A DNA stretch of 64,000 bases from the NCBI RefSeq assembly GCF_017876575.1, contig NZ_JAGIOE010000001.1, forward strand, positions 124,001 through 188,000. Reading direction: 5' to 3'. Both the position numbers and the translations under genes were made by a program. Under the pieces are notes generated by a model. It did not search any database and was not told the DNA's origin. It saw only the letters and a program-made list of their open reading frames with translations. Below, in pieces: positions 55,136-63,679 of the stretch (position 1 is its first letter; the number at the start of each line of letters is the position of its first letter). Source of the stretch: Paeniglutamicibacter psychrophenolicus (GTDB taxonomy: Bacteria; Actinomycetota; Actinomycetes; Actinomycetales; Micrococcaceae).

Positions 55136-57613
55136 GTGAGTCCCGCACGCCACGATCCCGCCCAGACGCAGCTTCCCCTGGATGACGAAGCGATCGCCGC
55201 GATGGCGCCCGCCCACCCGGAGGTCGAAGACGTGGCCGGCGCCGGGGAGGTTGCCGGCTCCGTGCAGCGCGAGCTCGAGGCGCTGCGCATCGACAACAAG
55301 CGGCTGCGCAAGCTGCTGGAACTTGGCGAGGCCGAGGCCCGGGCGGCGGCCCCGGCCCAGGGGCAGCTCGCCCTGCGTGCCCCCGGCCCGGTGACCGCGG
55401 CCTCCCCGGAGGCCGAGAAGATCCGGCTCTACATGGACCTGTTCCGCACCCGGACCGATGTCTTTGCGCTGCGCTGGGAAAATGCCGCGGAGGGAAAGGC
55501 CGGCTGGGTTCCGGCGGTTCCCGGCGGCTGGCGCAAGTGGATGGACCGGGACAACACCAACTACACCCGGCTCACCCCCGCCGAGGTCGAGGCCCACCTG
55601 CGCGGGCGCCAGCACATCGGGCTCTACCCGCTCACGGAGGCCGACAGCTGCGCCTTCGTGGCCGCCGACTTCGACGGCGCGGCGGCAATGCTCGATGCCC
55701 TGGCCTACCTCAAGGCCGCCCGCTACCGCGACATCCCCGCGGCCCTGGAGGTCTCGCAGTCCGGGCGCGGGGCCCACGTGTGGATCTTCTTCACCCACTT
55801 CGTCCCCGCCGAGGCCGCCCGGGCCCTGGCCAGCGCGCTGCTGCACGAGGCCATGGGCATCCGCGGCTCGATGTCGCTGCGCAGCTACGACCGGCTCTTC
55901 CCCTCCCAGGACCGGCACACCGGCAAGGGCATGGGCAACCTGATCGCGGCCCCGCTGGCGGGCAGGCGCCGGAAACACGGCACCACGCTCTTCCTGGATC
56001 CCGCGACCCTGGAACCCTTCGAAGACCAGTGGGCCTATCTCTCGGGCCTGGGCAGGGTGAGTCCCGGCGAACTGAAATCGCTGCTGCGCACCCTGCCGGC
56101 GCCGGTCACCGGGCGCAAGACCCGCCTGGAGGTCCCGGCCTCCTCCAAGATCTCCCCGCGCCCGGCACCGATTGTCCAAGCGGTCATCGGCGCACGCATC
56201 ACGCTGCGCTCCACCGACCTGGGCCCGGCCATGATCACCGCGCTGAAGCACGCCGCGGCCCTGCCCAACCCCGACTTCCATGAGCGCCAGCGCCAGCGCC
56301 GCTCCACCTGGGGCATCCCGCGCTTCCTGGCCAGCTACGACGAAACCCTTGAGGGCGACCTCATCTTGCCCCGCGGTCTGCTGCCGATGCTCGAAAAGCT
56401 GGTGGAAACCGCCGGCAGCCGCCTGGCGCTCACCGATGGCCGCGTGGGCGGCCAGCCCCAGGACTTCGAGTTCACCGCGACCCTGCACCCCGAGCAGGCC
56501 CGGGCCTTCGAGGCGCTGGCGGCCCGCACCCACGGCGTGCTGGTGGCGGCCCCCGGCAGCGGCAAGACCGTCATGGCCTGCGCCCTGATCGCGGCCAAGT
56601 CCGTCTCCACGCTGGTGCTGGTGGACCGCAAGACGCTGGCGGACCAGTGGCGCGGGGAGATCCTGAGGTTCCTGGGCGAGAAGTCCGGGCAGATCGGCGG
56701 CGGGAAGTCCAAGACCACCGGGCGGATCGACGTTGCGTTGCTGCCCACGCTGGCGCGGCGCAAGAACGTCGCCGAGCTGGCCGCCGGGTACGGGTTCGTG
56801 GTCGTCGACGAGTGCCACCACGTCCCCGCCGCCGCGTTCAGCCAGGTCATGAACCAGATCCCTGCCCGGTCCTGGCTCGGCCTCACCGCCACCCCGTACC
56901 GGCGCGACGGGCTGGAAGAGCTGATCTTCCACCAGCTGGGCAGCTTCACCCACGAGTTCACCGCACCACGCCACGGTCAATTGCCGCAAAGCGCCGCCGA
57001 GCATCCCGCCCCGGCACTGCAACTGCAGCTGCACGAGACCGCCTTCGAGTACGACGGGGACATCGATCCGAGCTCGCCGGGCGGCATCACGCAAATCCAC
57101 AAGATCCTCATCGAGGATCCGGCCCGCGTGGCCCAGGTCGCCGGCGACATCATCGAGGCGCACGCACAGGGCAGGCAGGTCCTGGTGCTTTCGACCTGGA
57201 AACGGCACCTGCAGCTGATTTCGGCGGCGCTGCGCGCCGCGGGGCTGGACCCGGTCGAGCTCACCGGCTCGCTCAAGGCCGGGGCGCGCCGCGCAGCCAT
57301 GGAGCGGATCGATTCCACCCCGGCCAACGAGCCGCTGCTGGTGCTGGGCACCGGGTCGCTGATCGGCGAGGGCTTCGACTGCCCGCGCCTGGACACGCTC
57401 TTTCTGGCGGCCCCGATTTCCTTCCGGGGCAGGCTCCTGCAGTACGCCGGGCGCGTCACCCGGCCGTACCCGGGAAAGGCCAATGCCGTGGTGCACGACT
57501 ACGTCGATGTCCGCACCCCGGTGATTGCCCGGGCCTACGACAAGCGTTCGGCCGGGTACCGGGAGCTGGGGTTCGACCCCGTGCCAGTCGCTACCCCGCG
57601 TCCAGCTCCCTGA
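55136..57613 (+). CDS. Primase-helicase fusion, TOTE conflict-system type
   Basis: An 825 aa protein starting at GTG. Residues 40-66 are a coiled segment. An archaeo-eukaryotic primase domain spans about 95-310, with catalytic Asp178 and Asp180 in ADFDG and the nucleotide motif SGRGAHVW at 209-216. The C-terminal half is an SF2 helicase with Walker A APGSGKT (Lys477), DECH at 558-561, GLTATPYRRDG and the QYAGRVTRPYPGK motif VI. This domain order matches the AEP-helicase protein of TOTE conflict systems. No partner nuclease or terminase gene is adjacent. Its last 23 bp overlap the end of the sialidase gene on the other strand. Confidence 0.85.
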   Translation: MSPARHDPAQTQLPLDDEAIAAMAPAHPEVEDVAGAGEVAGSVQRELEALRIDNKRLRKLLELGEAEARAAAPAQGQLALRAPGPVTAASPEAEKIRLYMDLFRTRTDVFALRWENAAEGKAGWVPAVPGGWRKWMDRDNTNYTRLTPAEVEAHLRGRQHIGLYPLTEADSCAFVAADFDGAAAMLDALAYLKAARYRDIPAALEVSQSGRGAHVWIFFTHFVPAEAARALASALLHEAMGIRGSMSLRSYDRLFPSQDRHTGKGMGNLIAAPLAGRRRKHGTTLFLDPATLEPFEDQWAYLSGLGRVSPGELKSLLRTLPAPVTGRKTRLEVPASSKISPRPAPIVQAVIGARITLRSTDLGPAMITALKHAAALPNPDFHERQRQRRSTWGIPRFLASYDETLEGDLILPRGLLPMLEKLVETAGSRLALTDGRVGGQPQDFEFTATLHPEQARAFEALAARTHGVLVAAPGSGKTVMACALIAAKSVSTLVLVDRKTLADQWRGEILRFLGEKSGQIGGGKSKTTGRIDVALLPTLARRKNVAELAAGYGFVVVDECHHVPAAAFSQVMNQIPARSWLGLTATPYRRDGLEELIFHQLGSFTHEFTAPRHGQLPQSAAEHPAPALQLQLHETAFEYDGDIDPSSPGGITQIHKILIEDPARVAQVAGDIIEAHAQGRQVLVLSTWKRHLQLISAALRAAGLDPVELTGSLKAGARRAAMERIDSTPANEPLLVLGTGSLIGEGFDCPRLDTLFLAAPISFRGRLLQYAGRVTRPYPGKANAVVHDYVDVRTPVIARAYDKRSAGYRELGFDPVPVATPRPAP

Positions 57614-59189
57614 CGGCACCGGTTGCGGTGTCCGCCCGGAAGCTGCGTTCCCAGGTTTGCCCGCCGGCATGCACGGCGCAGCGCACCGTTGCGTGCCCGC
57701 GGGCCACGTCGGCTTCGGTAACGGTGTAGGTGGGGGTGAAATACAGGGCCGCTTCCCCGGGCCCCACCGCCGCGGCCGGGAAGGATGCGGCCACGTCCCC
57801 GTCGAAGTTTCCCTCCAGTACCGCCTCGACGGTGTGGCCGAATGGGTTCCGGAAGCGTCCGGTGAAGGCCAGGATGTCCCCGGCCCGAAACCCCGGTGCG
57901 GCGGGCCCGTAGTTCACGTCCTGGGCTTCCCGGGTGCCCAGCACCTGGTTCCCGTCCCCGTACCCCTGCCCGATTTCCTTCCAGGTGTGCACGCCCCACT
58001 GGGCGGGCGCTGCGGAGATGGTGTGGGATTCCCCGACGCCTTGCCAGGTTCCGGGGCGTGACGGGGTGATCGAGCGCAGCACCAGGCAGAAGTCCCCGCC
58101 GTCGTCATCAAGGTATGCCTCGGCTGCCGCGTCCAGGGCCGCAGGGGCCAGGTGCGCCGCGGCCAGCCGGGCGAAGACGATCTCGCTGTAGCCGTTGTCC
58201 TCGTAGAGCACTCCGAGGGCGCCGTCGGGCAGCAGCGCCGCGGTGGAGTAGGCGCTGGATCCGCGGCGGATCGCGGCGACCGGGCGCCAGCCGGCGCCCT
58301 CGTCGCGGGAGAAGCTCAGCACGGTGTTGCGGCGCAGGTCGGTGTCCCGGTTGTTGGTGGCCAGCAGCAGCCCCGGGCCCGTTCCGGGTTCCGGGAGCCG
58401 GAGGATGCTGCCGTTGTCGCTGGGATCCGGCAGGCTCGACACCGGTTCCAACGGCCCGTAGCTGTGCCCGCCGTCGGTGGAGATGGCCTGCAGCCGGGCG
58501 CCGCGGGCGCGCGAATTCAGCAGCACCCTCCCGCCGGGCAGCTCGACGACCTTGTTCTCGTTGGCCTCGGTGGCGGTGGCCTGGCCGAGTGTCCAGGTCT
58601 GGCCGTGGTCGTCCGAGTAGGCGGAGGCGGCGCGGATGTTCCCGTGCAGCAGGATGACCATTTGCTGGACCAGACGCCCGGCCCACGGCCCGTGTTCGAG
58701 CTGGATCCCGGCCCCTGCCGCGGCGAAGATCCCGGTGATGCCCTCGCGCTTGAGCGCCCCGGTCAGCCGCCGGTGGCTCCAGGATTCCCCGTCGTCATCC
58801 GAGAAGGACACATCCACGTGCTGCACCGCGTCTTCGGGTTCCAGGCCCTCGACGGCCTCGAAGAACCCGGCATGGGTGCCGGCGGCGTGGAAGCAGAAGA
58901 TGCGCCCGGTGATCTTGTCCACCAGCAGGCTGGGGTCCCCGAAGCCCTGCAGACCGCTGCCGGTGCGGATTTCCTGCTGGGCCTCCCAGTTCGCCCCGTT
59001 GTCGAAGCTACGGCGCAGCAGCAGGTCGATGGTGTTGGGCAGGTCATCGAGGTTGGGGCGCCCGTCGTAGGCGGCCAGGACCGTTCCGGCGGTGGACACG
59101 GCAAGTGCGGGGATCCGGTATTGGCGGTGGCCGCCGGCGCCGCGGGCGGCCAGGACCTGGTGGGAGAACGGGGAAACGTCATGGGTCAT
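57591..59189 (-). CDS. Exo-alpha-sialidase (GH33-like), no signal peptide
   Basis: A 532 aa six-bladed beta-propeller. YRIPAL near residue 24 carries the Arg of the sialidase RIP motif, and LAAYDGRPN near 39 is an Asp-containing active-site segment. At least four Asp-box-like repeats are visible: SFDNGANW, SDDDGESW, SDDHGQTW and SRDEGAGW. The C-terminal 120 residues form a beta-sandwich. There is no export signal, so it would act in the cytoplasm or leave by another route. The substrate could be sialic acid or a related sugar. It converges on the primase-helicase gene with a 23-bp overlap. Confidence 0.82.
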   Translation of the reverse strand: MTHDVSPFSHQVLAARGAGGHRQYRIPALAVSTAGTVLAAYDGRPNLDDLPNTIDLLLRRSFDNGANWEAQQEIRTGSGLQGFGDPSLLVDKITGRIFCFHAAGTHAGFFEAVEGLEPEDAVQHVDVSFSDDDGESWSHRRLTGALKREGITGIFAAAGAGIQLEHGPWAGRLVQQMVILLHGNIRAASAYSDDHGQTWTLGQATATEANENKVVELPGGRVLLNSRARGARLQAISTDGGHSYGPLEPVSSLPDPSDNGSILRLPEPGTGPGLLLATNNRDTDLRRNTVLSFSRDEGAGWRPVAAIRRGSSAYSTAALLPDGALGVLYEDNGYSEIVFARLAAAHLAPAALDAAAEAYLDDDGGDFCLVLRSITPSRPGTWQGVGESHTISAAPAQWGVHTWKEIGQGYGDGNQVLGTREAQDVNYGPAAPGFRAGDILAFTGRFRNPFGHTVEAVLEGNFDGDVAASFPAAAVGPGEAALYFTPTYTVTEADVARGHATVRCAVHAGGQTWERSFRADTATGAVRELDAG

Positions 59190-59269
59190 CCTCCATCTCT
59201 ACCGCCGTCCCGCCGTCCGAACCAAGTCGGCGCATGGTGCGTTACGGGGCGGGACATGCGCCGGGGCGC

Positions 59270-59296
59270 GGTGCGGACCCTGACGGGTTCCGCACC
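59270..59296 (-). terminator. Hairpin after the second DadA-like gene
   Basis: GGTGCGGA and TTCCGCACC pair with an inner CCC/GGG around a tgac loop. The T-run is lacking. Confidence 0.4.
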
Positions 59297-59330
59297 ACGC
59301 CTCCCCGGTGTCGTTGCGCCGGGGCGCGGG

Positions 59331-60671
59331 TCAGCGCAGCGGATTGAAGTGCCGCATCACCGCCGGGGTCGATTCCCCGGTGATCGCGGCGGCCAGCATC
59401 TTGCCGGTCAGCGGGCCCAGCGCCACGCCCCACATGCCGTGGCCGCCGGCCACGTGCACGCGGTTCGAGCGGGTGGCCCCGATCAGCGGCAGCCCGTCGG
59501 TGGTGCAGGGCCGGGATCCGACCCATTCCTCCTGGCGGTCCTCCCAGTTGATGCCGGTGAACAGCGGGGAGGCCGCTGCGACGATGGCCTCGATTCGCTT
59601 GGGCTCCAGCGGGTGGTCGGCATCGCGGAATTCCATGGTGCCCGCCACCCGGAACCTGTCGCCCAGCGGGGTGCAGGCCACGCGCTGGGCCGGGAAATAG
59701 ATCGGGTGGGTCGGCATGACCTCGGGAACCACGGTGAAGGAGTAGCCGCGTCCGGCCTGGACCACGCGCTTGACGCCGAATTTCCGCGCGAGCTTGCCCA
59801 GCCAGGCACCGGTGGCGATGACCACCGCATCGGCTCCCTGGGTGCGTCCGTGGACGTCGATGACCTCGACCCCGTGGGCGTGTTCGCGGATGTCGGCGAC
59901 CTCGAAGTCGGTGGTGATCCGCCCGCCGCGGGCGATGACCGAGTCGGCCAGGGAGTCCATGAACTTGGGCGGGTTGATGAAGCGCTGGTGGTGGATCGCA
60001 ACACCGGCCTTGACGCCGTCGCCGAGGGTGGGTTCCATGGCACGGATGTCCGCGGCGTCCAGCAGGTCGAATTCGACCTGGCCGCCGGAGGCGCGGATGC
60101 CCTCGAACTCGTGCAGCAGCCCGTCGCGGTCCTTGAGGCTCTTGAAGCCGGTCAGGAAGGGTTCGGCCGGCTTGGTGGGTTCGGAAACGCCGGTGCCCAG
60201 GGTCGTGGTTCCGCCGCCGCTTCCGGAGGCTCCGCCGCCGACGGCCGCGTGGTCCCGGCCGATCCTGGTGACGGCGTTGGCCTCGGAGATCTCGTCGAAG
60301 GCATCCAGGCCGGTGGCGCCGATCTCGCTGAACACGGCCATGGCCTCGCGCCACTTGCCCGGGGTGCAGTGCCGGGCGAAGCCGAGCAGGAAGCGGATCA
60401 GCGAGGGCTTGGCCGAGAGCGGGATGTACAGCGGGGAGGCCGGATCGAACATGGTCTTCAGCCCATAGGTGAGCACCGAGGGTTCGCTCAGCGGCAGCGT
60501 GAGGGCGGGGGTCAGCCAGCCGGCGTTGCCCCACGATGACCCGGCGGCGACGCCGTCGCGGTCCACCACGGTGACGTTGACACCGCGTTCCTGGAGGTAC
60601 CAGGCGGTGGCGAGTCCCACCATGCCCGCACCGATGACGACCACGTTTTCCGGCGTCTGCGTATTGCTCAT
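59331..60671 (-). CDS. D-amino-acid dehydrogenase-like FAD oxidoreductase (paralogue 2) next to xsc
   Basis: A 446 aa DadA-type flavoprotein very similar to the protein at 31678-32955. FAD motif VVVIGAGMVGLATAWYLQE is at residues 10-28, SSWGNAGWLTPALTLPLSEPS near 45, and GGHGMWGVALGPLTGK near the C-terminus. It differs by a Gly/Ser-rich insertion around residue 145-160 (GGGASGSGGGTTT), likely a surface loop. It follows xsc on the same strand after 166 nt that contain a strong hairpin. Beside xsc it could oxidise taurine or an N-alkyl taurine to sulfoacetaldehyde, as TauY-type dehydrogenases do. This is inference. Confidence 0.78.
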   Translation of the reverse strand: MSNTQTPENVVVIGAGMVGLATAWYLQERGVNVTVVDRDGVAAGSSWGNAGWLTPALTLPLSEPSVLTYGLKTMFDPASPLYIPLSAKPSLIRFLLGFARHCTPGKWREAMAVFSEIGATGLDAFDEISEANAVTRIGRDHAAVGGGASGSGGGTTTLGTGVSEPTKPAEPFLTGFKSLKDRDGLLHEFEGIRASGGQVEFDLLDAADIRAMEPTLGDGVKAGVAIHHQRFINPPKFMDSLADSVIARGGRITTDFEVADIREHAHGVEVIDVHGRTQGADAVVIATGAWLGKLARKFGVKRVVQAGRGYSFTVVPEVMPTHPIYFPAQRVACTPLGDRFRVAGTMEFRDADHPLEPKRIEAIVAAASPLFTGINWEDRQEEWVGSRPCTTDGLPLIGATRSNRVHVAGGHGMWGVALGPLTGKMLAAAITGESTPAVMRHFNPLR

Positions 60672-60751
60672 TGTTCGCTCCAATCCTTGTGCTGTCTCCC
60701 GCGGTGCACCTCGTTGTGCGGCGGCGGAAGTGAATCTCTGGGGGATGCAAG

Positions 60752-60806
60752 CGGGGGAAGGCGAGGCAAGCGGGCACCGCGGTGCCCCCTGCCTTGCCCT
60801 CCCCCC
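60752..60806 (-). repeat. Long hairpin between xsc and the DadA-like gene
   Basis: GGGCACCGCGGTGCCC is a perfect 16-bp palindrome nested inside longer arms (GGGGGAAGG and CCTTGCCCTCCCCC). With no T-run, it may be an mRNA-stabilising or attenuating structure rather than a terminator. Confidence 0.5.
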
Positions 60807-60837
60807 ACTCATTGCTGCCCGGGGTTGCCTTCCGGGT

Positions 60838-62643
60838 TTAGACGTAGTCCTTGTACTTCTCCAGGTGGCGGACCGGGGTGGACAGCGCGTCACGGCGGAA
60901 CGGGTCGCCCAGCTCGCGGGTGCACATGACCTCGATGACGGTGGTCTTGCCGTCGACCATCTGGGCGTTCAGGGCTTCCTTGAGGGCGGCACCGACGTTC
61001 TCCAGCTTGTCCACCACGATGCCCTCGGCACCCATGGAACGGGCCATCTCGGCGAAGGACTCGCCGTTGTCCAGCTCCCCGGCGATGAAGCGGCGGTTGT
61101 AGAACTCGACCTGGTTCTTCTTCTCGGCGCCCCACTGGCGGTTGCGGAAGACGACCGCGGTGACCGGCAGGTCGTGGCGGACCGCGGTGAGGACCTCGCC
61201 CATGCTCATGGCCCAGGCGCCGTCGCCGGCGTAGGCGATGGCAGGGCGGTGCGGGGCCGCGGCCTTGGCGCCGATGATGGTCGGCAGCGCGTAGCCGCAG
61301 TTGCCGAAGGACATCGGGGCGAAGAAGCTGCGCGGCTTTTCGAAGCGCAGGTAGCTGTGGGCCACGGAGTTGATGTTGCCGATGTCTGTGGAGATCATCA
61401 CGTCTTCCGGCATGGCGTTTTCCAGTTCGCGCAGCACCTGGCGCGGGTGCAGCCAGTTGCCTTCCTCGCCCTTGGCCTCCTCGATGACGTCCAGGGAGTA
61501 CTCGTCCTTCTCGTGGGTCCAGGCGGAAAGCTCCTGCTCCCAGGCGTCCTTTTCGGCCTTGATGTTCGCGGCGCGCTCGGCCTTGGTGGCGTCCGAGGCG
61601 AGCTCGGTGCCCTCGAGGCGCTTGACCAGTTCGATGGCCACGGCCTTGGCGTCGCCGGTGATGCCCACGGATATCTTCTTGACCAGTCCGAGCTTGGTGT
61701 GGTCCGCGTCGATCTGGATGATCTTGGCCTCGGTGGGCCAGTAGGCCTGACCGTACTGCGGCAGGGTGCCGAACGGGCCAAGCCTGGTGCCCAGGGCGAT
61801 GACGACGTCCGCCTCGGAGATCAGCTTCATGCCGGCCTTGGATCCCTGGTAGCCCAGCGGGCCGGCCCAGAGCGGGTGGCTGGCGGGGAAGGAGTCGTTG
61901 TGCTGGTAGCTGTTGACCACCGGTGCGCCCAGGCGCTCGGCCAGGGCCTTGGCTTCCTCCACGCCGTCGGCCATGACCACGCCGCCGCCGGAGACGATGA
62001 CCGGGTTCTTGGCGGTCTTGAGCAGCTCGATGGCCTCGTCGAGGGACTTGGTGCCGCCGGCACCGCGGTCCACGCGGCGGGGGGCGGGGATCTCGGTGAT
62101 GGATTCGCCGTAGAAGTAGTCGCGCGGGATGTTCAGCTGGGTCGGGCCGTTTTCGCTCATGGCGCGGTCGAAGCAGCGGGCGGTGAATTCGGCCATGCGG
62201 TTCGGGTGGGTGACATGGCCCTGGTACTTGGTGAATTCCTGGAACATCGGCAGCTGGTTGGCTTCCTGGAAGCCGCCCAGGCCGATGGTGTTGGTTCCGG
62301 CTTCCGGGGTGATGATCACAACCGGGCTGTGGGCCCAGTAGGCGGCGGCGATGCCGGTGACGCAGTTGGAGATGCCCGGGCCGTTCTGGCCGATGACCAC
62401 GCCGTGGCGGCCGGAGGCACGTGCATAGCCGTCGGCCATGTGGGCGGCGCCCTGTTCGTGGACGACCGGAACCAGGCGGATGCCGGCGGGGGCGAAGATA
62501 TCCATGGCGTCCATGAAGGCAGAGCCCATGATGCCGAAGATATCGGTGACGTCGTTGGACACCAGCGTCTCAACGAAGGCTTCCGACGACGTCATCTTCT
62601 GCGCGCCCTTGACGACCTCGCGGGATGTGGCCTTTTCAGTCAT
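60838..62643 (-). CDS. xsc: Sulfoacetaldehyde acetyltransferase
   Basis: A 601 aa ThDP enzyme that converts sulfoacetaldehyde and phosphate to acetyl phosphate and sulfite, the committing step of taurine and other C2-sulfonate catabolism. Signature segments are VVHEQGAAHMADGYARASG near residue 62, with the ThDP-activating Glu, FEKPRSFFAPMSFGNCGYALP near 430, the ThDP motif AYAGDGAWAMSMGEVL near 458, and FRNRQWGAEKKNQVEFYNRRF near 485, which is characteristic of Xsc rather than glyoxylate carboligase. AAGGAG precedes the ATG. It is divergent from the IclR gene and has a TTGACG/TAGCTT promoter. Confidence 0.9.
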   Translation of the reverse strand: MTEKATSREVVKGAQKMTSSEAFVETLVSNDVTDIFGIMGSAFMDAMDIFAPAGIRLVPVVHEQGAAHMADGYARASGRHGVVIGQNGPGISNCVTGIAAAYWAHSPVVIITPEAGTNTIGLGGFQEANQLPMFQEFTKYQGHVTHPNRMAEFTARCFDRAMSENGPTQLNIPRDYFYGESITEIPAPRRVDRGAGGTKSLDEAIELLKTAKNPVIVSGGGVVMADGVEEAKALAERLGAPVVNSYQHNDSFPASHPLWAGPLGYQGSKAGMKLISEADVVIALGTRLGPFGTLPQYGQAYWPTEAKIIQIDADHTKLGLVKKISVGITGDAKAVAIELVKRLEGTELASDATKAERAANIKAEKDAWEQELSAWTHEKDEYSLDVIEEAKGEEGNWLHPRQVLRELENAMPEDVMISTDIGNINSVAHSYLRFEKPRSFFAPMSFGNCGYALPTIIGAKAAAPHRPAIAYAGDGAWAMSMGEVLTAVRHDLPVTAVVFRNRQWGAEKKNQVEFYNRRFIAGELDNGESFAEMARSMGAEGIVVDKLENVGAALKEALNAQMVDGKTTVIEVMCTRELGDPFRRDALSTPVRHLEKYKDYV

Positions 62644-62732
62644 TACAAGTCTCCTTCGTGGATCAAGACGTCGCAATCACGCAAAGTCTCAAAAAATGAT
62701 TCGAACTGCTCCCATAAACGGGATTGCTCACA

Positions 62733-62762
62733 AAGCTATGCGACCCAGCTCACATCCGTCAA
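62733..62762 (-). promoter_or_regulatory. xsc promoter
   Basis: On the minus strand TTGACG (62762-62757) and TAGCTT (62738-62733) are separated by 18 nt. This predicts a leader of about 80 nt with a good ribosome binding site. Confidence 0.6.
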
Positions 62763-62782
62763 GACCCTATTCCATTTATTCT

Positions 62783-62796
62783 TCGTACTGATACGA
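62783..62796. promoter_or_regulatory. IclR-type operator candidate
   Basis: TCGTA-N4-TACGA is a perfect 5-bp inverted repeat over the TACGAT -10-like box of the iclR gene. It also lies about 20 bp upstream of the xsc -35 box, so one site could control both directions. Confidence 0.45.
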
Positions 62797-62834
62797 TTTA
62801 ATGAAACTTCGCACAACGGATGATTGGATCGATC

Positions 62835-63674
62835 ATGGAAAATCTCACGGAACCGGATCTCGGGCCCGCGGGTGCCGTCCAGGGCGAAACACCGGCCCTG
62901 CGCCTCTTCGCACTGCTGGAGCTGATCACCACCCGCGACCAGCTCTTCACCCTGCAATCCCTGGTGGACCAGACGGGGCTTCCCAAGCCGACCCTGCACC
63001 GCATGCTGCAACAACTCGAGGGCGCCAACCTGCTGACCCGCCAGTCCGACGGCCGGCACTACGGCACCGGTTCGCGCATGCGCCGCATGGCCGAGGACGT
63101 GCTGCTCAACGACACCCGGCACGGCACCCGGCACGCCATCCTGCGCGGACTGGTCGACGAAATCGGCGAAAGCTGCAACATCACGGCCCTGTCCGGCAAC
63201 GAGGTCATCTACCTGGACCGCGTGGAAACCAACGAGCCGCTGCGCGTGTACCTGGGCCCCGGTTCCCGGGTGCCGGTGCATTGCTCGGCCAGTGGCAAGT
63301 TGATCCTCGCCCAATTCGGCCCCACCCAGCGCGAACGCGTGCTGACCAGCGGACCGCTGCAGCGCTTCACCGCGCACACGCTTACCGACAAGACGGAAAT
63401 CGAGGCCGAGCTGACCCAGATCCGGCGCAACGGCTACGCCGAGGACCGCCAGGAATACCTGGACGGGCTGGTCTGCCTAGCCGTGCTGGTCCCCAACCCG
63501 GCAGGCCGTTCCAACCTTTGCGTCGCGGTGCAGGCCCCGATGATGCGCAAGAGCTCGGCGGACCTGCTCACCTTGCTGCCGGCCCTGCGCCGGGCCGCCG
63601 AGAGCATCTCGCGTCTCGAGGACCACGCGGATCTGGGCTCTCCGGAGTCCGAGCCGATCGCGGCAGGGTGGTGA
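62835..63674 (+). CDS. IclR-family transcriptional regulator, probable controller of xsc
   Basis: A 279 aa regulator. The N-terminal winged HTH covers about residues 15-75 (LFALLELITTRDQLFTLQSL, then LPKPTLHRMLQQLE). The IclR ligand domain covers about 95-265, with the hallmark PVHCSASGKLILA near 152 and NGYAEDRQEYLDGLVCLAVLV near 202. An ATG 15 nt upstream would add five residues. It diverges from xsc, and the inverted repeat at 62783-62796 lies between them. The ligand could be a sulfonate or its degradation intermediate. Its stop overlaps the region where the CobS-like gene starts. Confidence 0.88.
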   Translation: MENLTEPDLGPAGAVQGETPALRLFALLELITTRDQLFTLQSLVDQTGLPKPTLHRMLQQLEGANLLTRQSDGRHYGTGSRMRRMAEDVLLNDTRHGTRHAILRGLVDEIGESCNITALSGNEVIYLDRVETNEPLRVYLGPGSRVPVHCSASGKLILAQFGPTQRERVLTSGPLQRFTAHTLTDKTEIEAELTQIRRNGYAEDRQEYLDGLVCLAVLVPNPAGRSNLCVAVQAPMMRKSSADLLTLLPALRRAAESISRLEDHADLGSPESEPIAAGW

Positions 63675-63679
63675 ACCGG

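Noticed and set aside
53708-57670. Open frame of about 1320 codons on the minus strand opposite the monooxygenase and primase-helicase genes
   Set aside because: It lies wholly antisense to two well-supported genes, has the Gly/Arg/Val-rich composition of a GC-rich shadow frame, and shows no domain or ribosome binding site.
60469-62823. Open frame of about 780 codons on the plus strand opposite xsc
   Set aside because: The opposite strand encodes an unmistakable Xsc; the frame is a composition artefact.
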